Both the position numbers and the translations under genes were made by a program. The notes beneath the pieces are model-generated. The model had not been told where the DNA came from. It worked only from the letters and a program-made list of their open reading frames with translations, and searched no databases. Of a stretch of 64,000 bases of DNA, positions 1 through 9,900 are shown piece after piece. Position 1 is the first letter of the stretch; every line of letters starts with the position of its first letter. The stretch covers positions 1 through 64,000 of the forward strand of contig CAYTOK010000004.1 in NCBI GenBank assembly GCA_964439595.1. Reading direction: 5' to 3'. Origin of the DNA: CAIJXB01 sp964439595. GTDB lineage: Bacteria; Chlamydiota; Chlamydiia; Chlamydiales; Rhabdochlamydiaceae.

Positions 1-60
1 TGTGGAGAGAGGGTTAAGTTAAGCCGCTCGAAGAAGCAGGAACCCGCCGAAGTGAATTAG
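1..60 (+). CDS. tnpB: C-terminal end of a TnpB transposon nuclease (partial)
   Basis: The first 60 bases are open in frame 1 and encode CGERVKLSRSKKQEPAEVN followed by TAG. This matches the usual TnpB tail, where a final zinc-ribbon Cys in an ACGE-type motif is followed by a short basic stretch. TnpB is the RNA-guided nuclease of IS200/IS605 elements. The rest of the gene lies outside the window. The typical IS right end follows directly, which supports the call. Frame 3 also gives a short tail but has a TAA just upstream, so frame 1 is preferred. Confidence 0.7.
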   Translation, partial: CGERVKLSRSKKQEPAEVN

Positions 61-118
61 CTAGCTTTTAGCTAAACGCCGTAGGAATCCCCTTTCTTTA
101 GGGAGGGGAGGATGTCAA
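1..118 (+). mobile_element. Right end of an IS200/IS605-family element
   Basis: After the tnpB stop comes the terminal structure of this IS class: a GC-rich hairpin (TCCCCT at about 88-93 against AGGGGA at 104-109, with an inner CCCT/AGGG pairing) and the end motif GGATGTCAA, finishing at about 118. Such ends are recognised as single-stranded hairpins by a Y1 transposase and carry no terminal inverted repeats. The left end and any tnpA lie outside the window. The element points toward, and cuts into, the minus-strand gene fragment that follows. Confidence 0.75.
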
Positions 119-347
119 AAAGCGTTGGCCTACTATTGTTCACCTCGGGAAAGCAAGTAAGCACCACAGCTTTTCTTCCTCCTAAGAAAAAATAATCATC
201 TACTTTTTCTACCAATGTGTGTCCCCAAGATTCGGCTGCTGGCCCATAATGAACTGGAGTAACGAACGAAACTGGTGTCATAAATCCCTCTCTTTTTATT
301 TTATTTAAAAAAATTACTATTACTAAAAAGACTATAATGAATTTCAT
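72..347 (-). pseudogene. Small exported-protein gene truncated by the IS end
   Basis: A 91-codon minus-strand frame. Its last 15 codons or so (from FDILPSL to the stop) are translated IS right end, so the true C-terminus has been lost at about position 119. What remains is a hydrophobic N-terminus (residues 3-14) and a segment with GPAAESWGHTLVEK and YFFLGGRKAVVLTC that I cannot place. A second ATG at 281 has a much better Shine-Dalgarno (GAGAGGGA, about 5 nt away) than the ATG at 347, so the intact gene may have started there and lacked the hydrophobic leader. Probably non-functional. Confidence 0.6.
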
Positions 348-561
348 ATTTTTTTAACAGATTTTTAATAATTAATTTACAATTTACACTATTCTCTATT
401 CGATTTAGAAGAGGCTCCTTGTCTAATATTTTTTACAAGACCGCTTACAAAAACTAAAATCTGTAATTTAGAGAAGCCTTAAGCCTGCTTTTCTTCTAAA
501 AAGCACAAAAAAGCCTTGCTCTCTTATTTTTTTTTCTTCATAATTCCGTCTTTTTCCACAA

Positions 562-633
562 GGTGGCATAGCCAAGTGGTAAGGCAGTAGCCTGCAAAGC
601 TTCCATCCCCCAGTTCGATCCTGGGTGCCACCT
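562..633 (+). tRNA. tRNA-Cys (GCA)
   Basis: Cloverleaf with acceptor GGTGGCA/TGCCACC, a GCC/GGC D stem, anticodon loop CTGCAAA (anticodon GCA), T stem CCCAG/CTGGG and discriminator T, as expected for Cys. The anticodon stem has one T-T mismatch (588 against 602). No CCA is encoded. It sits 24 nt upstream of rsmI on the same strand. Confidence 0.93.
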
Positions 634-656
634 TAATTTTACCCTATGATGCAACA

Positions 657-1463
657 GTGCTTTATCTCATTTCTACGCCGATTGGCAACTTATCAGATAT
701 TTCTTTCAGAGCCCTAGAAACAATAAAATCTTGTGACTACCTCTTGTGTGAAGATACAAGGCGCAGCCTCATACTTCTAGACCACTACGAAATTAAGAAA
801 AAGCTAGTAAGCTACCACCAGTTTAACGAAACACAAAAACTGGAAAGGGTCATTGACGACTTAAAACAAGGACAAACCTTAGGACTTTTAACAGACGGAG
901 GATCCCCTGCTATTTGTGATCCCGGAGAAATCCTTGTAGCCGCTTGTCTAAAAGAAAACATCTCTTTTACTGTAATTCCAGGACCGGCAGCTCTTATCCA
1001 GGCGCTCATTTTATCAGGGCTTCCCTTATGCCCTTTTCAATTTCTTGGGTTCATACCTCGCAAAGAATCTGAAATCCTTAATCTACTGCCTTATATAGTT
1101 TCTTTTCCTGGTACTTCTATTTTTTACGAAAGCCCACTAAGACTTGTAGAAACGTTAACAATCCTTAGCAAAGAAATGCCCACTTTAGAGGTTGCTGTAG
1201 CAAGAGAGCTTACAAAAACCTTTGAAGAAGTGATTCGTCTGCCCGCTTTAGAAGCGCTGGCTCACTTTACTAAAACTGCCCCAAAAGGAGAAATTGTTCT
1301 CCTTATAAAAGGGATGCAAAATCCCTTTATCGATAAAAACCCCCAAGCTCTCGTAGAGGAGCTAATGGAAGTCTATAAAATCCCCCTTTCCGGGGCTATT
1401 AAAACAGCAGCTCACCTTTTAAAAATCCCTAAGCAAAGCATCTACAAACACTTCCACACATGA
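657..1463 (+). CDS. rsmI: 16S rRNA (cytidine1402-2'-O)-methyltransferase RsmI
   Basis: 268 residues, SAM-dependent tetrapyrrole-methylase fold. RsmI 2'-O-methylates C1402 in the 16S decoding centre. The N-terminus LYLISTPIGNLSDIS is the family signature, followed by CEDTRRS, LLTDGGSPAICDPG (SAM loop) and VIPGPAALIQAL. Length is close to the family norm. The start is a GTG; upstream ATGs at 646 and 649 are out of frame and there is no clear Shine-Dalgarno. The stop overlaps the folC start by 4 nt (ATGA), so the two genes are probably translationally coupled. Confidence 0.93.
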   Translation: MLYLISTPIGNLSDISFRALETIKSCDYLLCEDTRRSLILLDHYEIKKKLVSYHQFNETQKLERVIDDLKQGQTLGLLTDGGSPAICDPGEILVAACLKENISFTVIPGPAALIQALILSGLPLCPFQFLGFIPRKESEILNLLPYIVSFPGTSIFYESPLRLVETLTILSKEMPTLEVAVARELTKTFEEVIRLPALEALAHFTKTAPKGEIVLLIKGMQNPFIDKNPQALVEELMEVYKIPLSGAIKTAAHLLKIPKQSIYKHFHT

Positions 1464-2575
1464 AGCCTTCTTTAGAAACCATGCAAAAGCTTTGTAAAGA
1501 ATACGGCAACCCACAAAATGCTTGCAAGACAGTACATGTAGCTGGAACTAACGGCAAAGGTTCTGTATGCACTAAAATAGCAAAAGCGCTCCAGATAGAA
1601 GGTTATAAAGTAGGACTTTACACATCCCCACATATTACTTCCTTTCATGAAAGGATACAAATAAACGAGCAGCCTATCCATGAAGAAGAGCTCCAAGAAC
1701 TTTTATCGCTTACTAAAGATAAAACCTCTCAGGCCACCTTTTTTGAAGCAGCTACTCTTTTAGGGTTTTTATACTTTCAAAAAAACAACGTAGACGTTGC
1801 TGTCATAGAAGCTGGGCTGGGAGGACGCTTTGATGCAACAAATGTCATCACTCCCTTAATTTCTGTGATCACCTCTATTGGCTATGATCATATGGAGGTT
1901 CTAGGCTCTTCTTTAGAAGAGATAGCCTATGAAAAAGCTGGCATCATTAAAAAAGACACCCCCCTAATTCTTGGTCCTGATGCCTATTATCCCTGCATGA
2001 AAGTGCTCACTAAAAAAGCAAATAGCCCTCTTTATCAAAATAAAGAACATTTTGCCGACTTTGACAAGGAAAATCAAGAAACAGCAAGGCTGTCTCTTGA
2101 GGTTTTACGCTCCAAGATCCCGATATCAGACCGTTCTATCTTGCTTGGGGTAAAAGCAAAACCCCCTTGCCGTTTTGAGTCCTATAATCACAAAAAAACA
2201 ATCATCTTAGATGTCGCGCATAACTCTCATGGATTTACTAAACTGATCACAAGTCTAGAATCCACCCATCCAGGCTATGGCTACCGCTTTATAGTGGGCT
2301 TTTCAAAAGGAAAAGACATAAAAACAATAGGAACACTTATTCAAAGCAAAGCAGTAGCGGTCCACTTAGTATCAGGATCACATCCCCGTCTATCCTCTAT
2401 AGAGGAAATAGCAATAGCCTTTCCTTTTTCACAAGGTGCCACCATCAAAGAAAAAAACATAAAAACAGCTATAACAAATGCCCTAAATGCCTCCTTAGAT
2501 AAAAAAGAAGTCATTATCGTTGCCGGATCTTTTTTCCTTATGGAAGAAGCCAAAAAGACGCTACAAGAGCTATAA
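1460..2575 (+). CDS. folC: Folylpolyglutamate/dihydrofolate synthase FolC
   Basis: 371 residues, Mur-ligase-like ATP-dependent ligase that adds Glu to dihydropteroate and/or tetrahydrofolates. Visible features are the P-loop HVAGTNGKGSVC near residue 28, TSPHITSFHERI, EAGLGGRFDATNV near residue 116, the SIGYDHMEVLG segment carrying the metal-site His, and the C-terminal LDVAHNSHGF. It is on the short side for FolC (usually 400-430), mainly through a compact C-terminal domain, but all core motifs are present. It overlaps rsmI by 4 nt. Whether it acts as DHFS, FPGS or both cannot be decided from sequence. Confidence 0.92.
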   Translation: MKPSLETMQKLCKEYGNPQNACKTVHVAGTNGKGSVCTKIAKALQIEGYKVGLYTSPHITSFHERIQINEQPIHEEELQELLSLTKDKTSQATFFEAATLLGFLYFQKNNVDVAVIEAGLGGRFDATNVITPLISVITSIGYDHMEVLGSSLEEIAYEKAGIIKKDTPLILGPDAYYPCMKVLTKKANSPLYQNKEHFADFDKENQETARLSLEVLRSKIPISDRSILLGVKAKPPCRFESYNHKKTIILDVAHNSHGFTKLITSLESTHPGYGYRFIVGFSKGKDIKTIGTLIQSKAVAVHLVSGSHPRLSSIEEIAIAFPFSQGATIKEKNIKTAITNALNASLDKKEVIIVAGSFFLMEEAKKTLQEL

Positions 2576-2840
2576 AACTGTCACTCGCTCACTTTTATAA
2601 GCCCTCAACAACTAATAGTGAGGATATTCCATAGATGTTCTGTAAATTAAAATTCCTATGTTAAAACGTGATGTAAAACACCGAATATATAAATTACTTT
2701 CCCAGGAAAGCGCTCTTGCCCACGGCTTCTAACTTTTTAATGAAAATTAGAAAAAGTCTTGATTTATAATTTAAAAGCATATAAAAACTTCGAACACTCA
2801 TATTTTGTGAGTCATTTAAACAAGAAAAAAGGAGTTTACA

Positions 2841-3833
2841 TTGAACTGCACCGCATCTTTGACAAGTAAATTAGGAATACAATCAACAATAGAGAACTCT
2901 ACATACATCCCGCTAATCGGAGTTATTTCTTCTCTTGCTATTACAGGAATTGCTTTGAAAACCATGTATAGAGAAAGATCTGATCTAACTACAGAAAAAA
3001 CACTAACTAATAGACAACAAGGAGAATTAGCCTTTTATAACATAGTAAATGTGGCTACTTTAGGAACCCTTGGCGCCTGTTTTGGGATAGTCAAATTAGC
3101 TATTTGGCTTACTAAAGCTACATGCAGCTGTTTAGCGAAAAAAGAAGACTCTCAGAGTCCAATAGAAAACTCTACTTGCTTGACTCCAAAAAAAACAATA
3201 GATATTGATATAACTGAGGAAGTTAAAGCATTAACTCCTGTAAAAGTCGATGAGAAATCTCTAGAAATGGAGAAAATTAAAGCGTGTTTACAGTTAATTA
3301 CAAAAATAAACTGTTATAATATCACTCTCGAAGAAAAGCAAAATAAGATCCTCTCTACGATTGAAAAAGAGGATTCCGCTAAAATAAAAGATCTAAAAAG
3401 CCGATTGCCAACAATTACAGAAGAGTCTGAAGTTATTAAAATCTTACAAGAGCCAGCTTTTCCTTATATTGAAATACGTCCTTTAACCGAAAGTTTTCGG
3501 GCCGCTAGGATAGTTCTTAATAAATTCCCCCAACTCCAGTCTTACTTTTCTAAGGAAACTCAAGCTGATTGGGAAAGTAGTTCAAAAAAAGACATCCCCA
3601 TTTCAAAGAACGAAGATCTATATTTAGATGAAGTTAATATGGCATTATTACTGCGTCTAAGGAGAGAATTAGATGAAATTACTGAAGAGAAAGAAGTGCT
3701 TCGTTATTTAAATTGGTGTATGCTTGAAGAATATGAGCCATACACTTTAGGTGAACTTGAAGACGTTTCTACTATAGTTTTAAGTCAGTTCCCTAGCTTA
3801 CAGGCGTTCTTTGATGACCTAGAAGAGTCTTAA
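2841..3833 (+). CDS. Hypothetical membrane protein, inclusion-protein-like
   Basis: 330 residues starting at TTG, chosen because GGAG lies 6 nt upstream (2831-2834) and there is no nearby in-frame ATG. Two hydrophobic segments (about residues 22-42, and a longer one at 70-92) are separated by a short polar loop; the remaining 235 residues are charged and helical. This bilobed layout is what is seen in chlamydial inclusion membrane (Inc) proteins, which are type III secreted, but Incs share no sequence signature, so this is inference. Two C-terminal stretches resemble each other (around residues 195-235 and 270-325: an EITEE or TITEE core, then EP.., then VLxxFPxLQxxF), suggesting an internal duplication. 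A strong hairpin terminator follows. Confidence 0.7.
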   Translation: MNCTASLTSKLGIQSTIENSTYIPLIGVISSLAITGIALKTMYRERSDLTTEKTLTNRQQGELAFYNIVNVATLGTLGACFGIVKLAIWLTKATCSCLAKKEDSQSPIENSTCLTPKKTIDIDITEEVKALTPVKVDEKSLEMEKIKACLQLITKINCYNITLEEKQNKILSTIEKEDSAKIKDLKSRLPTITEESEVIKILQEPAFPYIEIRPLTESFRAARIVLNKFPQLQSYFSKETQADWESSSKKDIPISKNEDLYLDEVNMALLLRLRRELDEITEEKEVLRYLNWCMLEEYEPYTLGELEDVSTIVLSQFPSLQAFFDDLEES

Positions 3834-3863
3834 ATACTTTCTAAAGACTCCTGATTCTTTAGG

Positions 3864-3899
3864 AAAAGCATATAAACTCAAAAGGTTTATGTGCTTTTT
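3864..3899. terminator. Bidirectional hairpin terminator
   Basis: A 14-bp stem with one G-T pair (AAAAGCATATAAAC with GTTTATGTGCTTTT) and a 7-nt loop, A-rich on one side and T-rich on the other. It sits between the convergent genes ending at 3833 and 3929, so it can end transcription from both sides. Confidence 0.8.
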
Positions 3900-3928
3900 C
3901 ATATAAAAAACCTAAGTATATTTACTCT

Positions 3929-6900
3929 TTAACAAAAAGAGCCATTCCAAGAGGCCAAGATAAGCTCCATACTAGTTCCCGCTAAGCTAGACTTCCCTCT
4001 TTCTGCCCGTATTGCATCAACAAGCGCATAAAGATCATCCACCTGACTTTTCGCCCATGCTATGAAAACAGAAATCTGATCTTCATGGTAATCAAGATCT
4101 CCGTTTAAAAACTTAAGGTGAGACTCTATGAGTAAAAAGTCTGGGTGCTTACGTAAAGCATTCTCACAAATTGCACTGCCACATAAAGGCACTCTATGCC
4201 GGATATCATAAAGAACTGTTTTCATATAAATACTGCTCTTCTTTTTTCTTGACAGCCTCTCTTTCCAAAGTGCTGCATCCCTAATAGATAAAGCTCCTAC
4301 AGAGTGAATAGAAATACCCTCTTTTTCCTCTGTAAAGTGAATAACCACTTGAGATAAATCTCTTTGCCCTTTAGAGCAAATCTCCACAGGAGAAAATCCA
4401 AAAAAACCACGAAACACCTGCGGTAAAAAGTTATTCGAGTACCAAATCCTGTTGTCTATCTTCCTTGATAAACTTTTTAAAAGACGGTTTTCTGTTCGAG
4501 CTAAAAGGGAGTCCACAGAAAACACAGCCGGAGCACCCTCAAGTAAGCCCCAAGAAGACAGCTTAGAGGGGGTAGATGTATCTCGAATAACTCTTGGGAT
4601 TATATACGGGTTCCAGTCACCTTTATCCCAACCCCACTCGGTAAAAGAGTCTACTTTTGCCGTCTGCTGCATTACGTGGAGCCTGTGTTCCAGGTGTTGC
4701 TCTTGATCTTGGTCTTGATCTTCGTTTTGGTTAACGCTATGATGAACACCTTGATTTAGATCGTCTAGTTTATCAAGATAAAAATTCTTACCATCAATAG
4801 TATACACTTCAATTTCATCCATTACAGGATAAACTCTTAACCCTGTAATCGCTTGTTTAATATCTCGTATGTCATCTGCTGTAAAAAGAGAAATACCCTC
4901 TGCCTTTTTTAGAGCAGCTGCTCTTGCATAAGAGAGCACCTTGGTAGAACCAGCCTTATGAAAAATTCCTCCGTATAATACTTTTGGATCTTCTTCACAC
5001 TGAGAAATAAATAAGTCCCGACTTTTTTGTAACGCTGATACCATAGCATCTTTACCAGAAATTCTTGCAGATAAAATCTTTTTGCGAGCCTGCTTTCGCA
5101 AAATATTAGCGATCTTCTGTCTATAACTATTGTAATTACTGAGTTTAAGCTGCTTAATTTGGTTGTTTATAGCAAACTCTCTAATCTCCTTAAGCGTAGG
5201 AATCTCTCCCTCTGGGGCAATTTCTTCTACGACGGCCTGTGTCATAGCAATCTGTATAGATTGCGTCTGTCTATCGGAGGTTTCTTGTAAAGACAGCCTT
5301 TTTTCATCTTTTACACCCCTCATACGAAAGGCTTCTTGTAAAAGTTTATAGAGCTTATGTCCTGGGCCTAAAAGTAAAAGGCCTGTCCCATTAAATTTTT
5401 GAGGGATATTGGAAGCAAAGCCATGCTTTTGATCAAAATATGAAAGGCACTGCTCAGGCTTTAAGGAGCATGTATCATGAGGAATAGACACGCCTCCTCC
5501 CCCAGTTTCCATGGTTACTAACAGCTCGCCCCCAGTTTTTTGCCTTTGATAGTAGTGTACACCTTTAATATCTGGACGATATTTCTGTGCATGAACCAAA
5601 ATCCTTATAGCTACCTCTTCATTATTAAACCCGCACATTAGCCCACCGCCGTCGATAAGAGCCGTAAAATCAGATCCGACAGCAAAAAACCTTTCCAGGA
5701 TGCCCCATAAAATATCTTTAGGGGTTTTTCCCTTTAAAATATGGATGCCATCTTTAGGACATCGGCTCTCTAAAATACGCAAAGCATCTTCCTCTGCAGT
5801 GGGATCTAAAAAAGGAGCTAGTTCATCAGGATAACTTCCTAAGTTGTAAGGAGTCCCTGTATCGTAATGCCCAATAGCAAATTCCGAAGCAAAATTTTGT
5901 GCATTACTTGTAATATTTTCTGACCAGTAAGGAATTGTTTCTCTAATGTATTTTTCTATATAAGCAGCTATTGCATCAGGACTTTGCATTGCTTTTTGTA
6001 GGATCTCTTGTTGTTTTTCCTCTGAAAGCAAGAAATATTCTGATAAGGACCTACCTTCTGAAATCTTGCTAAAAAGACTTTTAGCTAAAGCATCTGCCGT
6101 AATTCTCCAATCATTCAAGAGTCTTTTTGCCTGTACGATGCTAAGGCCAGTTTTTCTATACTGAATAAAAGTCCTAATAAGCGCTTCATGCGGATTTTTA
6201 CTAGTTGCTCCTTCTAAAGGGCTTTGATTTGCCTCATAAGGTCTTGCAAACTCCCCATCTCCTAACAAAGAAATCCCGTAATCAATTCCAACCCTCTTAG
6301 CTATTGCATCGGGAAGAAGAATAGATAAGACCCCCTTAGCCATAGCAATTTCTTGATAAATAGCTGGATCTTTAGAAGAAATCCAAGAAGGTATTTTTTT
6401 ACAGTTCCCCGTAACATATAAAATAAACTCTTGCCTTTGGTCTTCTCCTTGAATAGCTAGCTTTCTATGCAAGCTTAGATCCCTTGCAATAGTGAACTTC
6501 AAATCCGTATGATATGTTGCTAAAACTTTAGATAAACTCTCTTCTTCCTTTGTAGAAGAAAGCTTCATATAAGAGAGCATAACCCACTCTGCCGCTTTGT
6601 ATATAGTCGGAGAAATCGTTTTCTTTCTACCTAAAGGATAGCTAAGCTCTTGGCTATCTTCACATATTTCATGAGCCTCATCTGCAATTACAATACCGAT
6701 CTCTTCAAGCGTCTCTAAAATCTCCGCTAGTATTTCAGCCATTTGTGGCGCGCCTTTTTTACATAGCTGATCAAAAAATAAAAGATCTAGCGCCTGGGCA
6801 TCTTCTTTAGAAAGATTAATTACCTCTCCACACTCCTTAGCCCTTCTACATAGTAAAAGAATCGCTCTGAGGTTTTTTTCCGTAAAAGGGATATTGCGAT

Positions 6901-9900
6901 CAAAGCGTAGACGGTGCGTTCTTTGATGAAATACTTTTTCATTTTGTATGCTGCTTAACCGGGTATTTGTTTCAACCATAGGGGAGACCCACGCGTTCAC
7001 AACTATCGAAGCCCCATCAGCTAGTATAGCGTCTAAGGTCGGAATGCAAAACCAAGTTTTGCCAAGGCTCATCATAAGCTCTGAAATAGACCCCTTTACC
7101 CTCTTTTTTTGTTCCATGACGTTCTTTACGGCCCCTGCTTGCTTTTCCCAAAGCATAACGCTCATCTTGTATTCAAAAAGAAGGAAGTGGCGCAAAAGGT
7201 TATCTGGAATTTCATAAAAGCTATATCCATGGCGCATCTTAAGCTCATCCGCAAGCTGCTCTAATTTCCTTTCATAAGAAGTAGGATCATCCTCGGCACC
7301 AATCCAAGAAAAACCTTGAAAGTGTGCAAGGACCCTAGTCATTTGCTGCAGATGTATGGCTCTTACCAAAAATCTCATAATAGCCTTCTCCACTACAGCC
7401 ATCCCATTAGAAGAAAACCCAGAAAGCAGGCCGATATCTTCAAGCTTCCCTTGCAAGAAGGCGGTAAGAAGGTCTTCCATCTCTATAGGACTAAAGTGGC
7501 CTTCTCTTTTTAGCCCCTGATTAATAGAGCTAAGCAGCTCTTCTTTATCTTGCGACAGTTGAATCTCTAGCACTTCTTTATATAAAGAAACTTCTTCATA
7601 AAGAGTCCACAGCTCCTTATACCCCTTCAGGTAAAAAGAACGCTTCCCTTCTGTTATTTTTTCAGAAAAAGCTATAGAAAATAATCTCTCTAAAACTTCT
7701 AAAGATTCCTTTTCCTCTTCGACAAGGTCTGCTGCAAAAGTATTCTGAAAAGAGGGATCCACATATTCATCAGAAGACACCTTGCTAGAGGCTATTTTTT
7801 TTTGAGAATCAAATAACTCCTGCACCTGGCTATAACACGACTTACCAACCCTAGACAACACACCCACTCCATATTGCATTTTCCTAGTATAGCTCTTGTA
7901 TACACCAGAGCCAATGGTAAGGGCAACATTACCTACTGTAGATGCAAAATGCTGTGCCGCAATATTTGTTAAAGCAGAAAGTAAATTGTTGCGCACAACT
8001 GCTCGATGCAACTTCTCTAGGTTAGAGTGTTTTTTAAGCTCATTAACCTCTTCATACCTCATGGGGCTATCTGCAACTGATTCCAAATATAAGGTAAGCC
8101 AAAGTGTTTCTTCATCCCAGCCCCCTTTACTAAGAAGAAGAAGCTCTACCAGCCTTTGTTTTTTCGCTTTTCCTAACGCCCCTCCTGCAATAGCATAATA
8201 CGTCAAAAACTCCTTCTTAAGACTTTCTTTTGTAAGGGTAATAAGAGGAAGTGCTACGGACACTTCTGAAGTAAACTTAAATCCCTCCTGAGGAAACTTC
8301 TTTTGGAAATCAATAGCAGCCTTGACTATAACCCCTAATAAATCTTGAAATCCCCTTCCGTTACCAAAAGAAAAAGAGGGCTCGGCAAGTAGCTTATCTA
8401 GCCAAGGTGGCATAGAACTCTCTCCAAACAGCAGATGAAGTAACCCAGATACCCCCCCCTGCCAATTACAAGTTGCATTGGTATTTAATTGCTTTTTTAA
8501 AGCCGCATACCGACTAGCAAGACTACCTTGAAGGACAAGTTCTTCTAAGCCAAGTTCTTTTATCCCCTCAGGCATCACTTCACGAACCCTACTAAGAAAA
8601 CCTTGATAAAGACTCCACTCTTGATATTTTGTAATTTGTTTTCTTGGATCTTTTTCTAAGCTGTTATTAGATAAGTCTTCATAGACGTTAAAAATATACA
8701 AAAAATCTAAAAAAGAAACCTGTTTTTTTGGTTTTTTCTCTACCTGAACAAGAGCGTTTTCTTCCATAGCAGCAAGAATCCTTTTGCGCAAATAAGAAAT
8801 AGCACATATTTTTATCCCTAAAGACTCTACTCCCAAGGAAGTAAGAACCTGTTCTCTTGGCATAAATAACGGGTATAGCTCATGCAATACTTCTTCGCTA
8901 ATAGGCTTTTGTCTTGCCACTCTTTCAAAGTCACTACAAGCTTCTCTAGCTCCTTTTTCATTACCTTGAACTACACATAAAGAAAGAAGATACGCTAAAG
9001 CAAAGGGATCTTCACTGTATAAATCTCCTGTCCTACTATCTATATCATAGGTATAATATTTCCCTTGAGATAACGTAGGAAGGCGCATAGCAAATACATG
9101 AGATAATGCCCCGAATCTCTTTGTTATTTGCTGAGAAAAACCTCCTACCCACTGCCCTCTTGGAACAAGTACCTTACGCCCCCCTCTTTCATTTTCTAAA
9201 AGAAGATAAGACATCGCCCCCCCTAAAAGACGGGGAGGTTTTTCAAAACTTTGCGTAGGCGCTATGTAGTATCCAGGAAATAACCTTGTCTTAGCCACAA
9301 AAAGACCTTTAAAAGAGCGCTCCACACTAAACTTAATTCCATATTCCTCAATAAAAAATGCAGAAATATGACTAGTTCTAACTACCCCATAGGCTTTGAT
9401 ATTTTCTACATCACAAAATCTTTGTAAGGGGGCTAAGATCTCCCTTACCATTTTTTTATCTAAGGGAATAACCTGTTCACTTTTTTCAGAACTACCCTCA
9501 TCTACCCTAGAAGCCGATTGTTCTTTAGCCCCCTCATTCTGAAAAATAATCATTCCTGTATTAAAATGGATAGTAAAGTTGCTGCCGAGCACCCACTCAT
9601 CGTCTACTTCCTGTACCCGGCAGCTTTTTAACTCACTTTGAGAAACTCCTCTTTGCTGCCCAATCTGCCTTACAAAGGCAAGACAAAAAGACTCTTCTTT
9701 AAGGGCGTTTAAAAACTTAGGAAGCCATTTGCGATAGGTATTCCACCTATCTGCACTTAAAAGCCACTCTTGTTTTTCTTTACTTATAGCGACGCCAAAG
9801 TCAAATAAAAACTCGTCCTGGGTTTCCATTTTCTCAGCTAACTCTTCAAACTCTAAAAAAAACACCTTATGAAAAGAGAAATCTTTAAGGCTTGAAACAC

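Larger units (their letters stand above)
1..138 (+). ncRNA. Predicted omega RNA (reRNA) with guide
   Basis: In characterised TnpB systems the guide RNA is made from the 3' end of tnpB plus the right-end hairpin, and its guide is the flanking host DNA just past the element. By that rule the scaffold here ends at about 118 and the guide would be about 119-138, which is coding sequence of the interrupted minus-strand gene. This is inferred from family knowledge. Transcription and the exact scaffold start cannot be read from the window. Confidence 0.4.
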
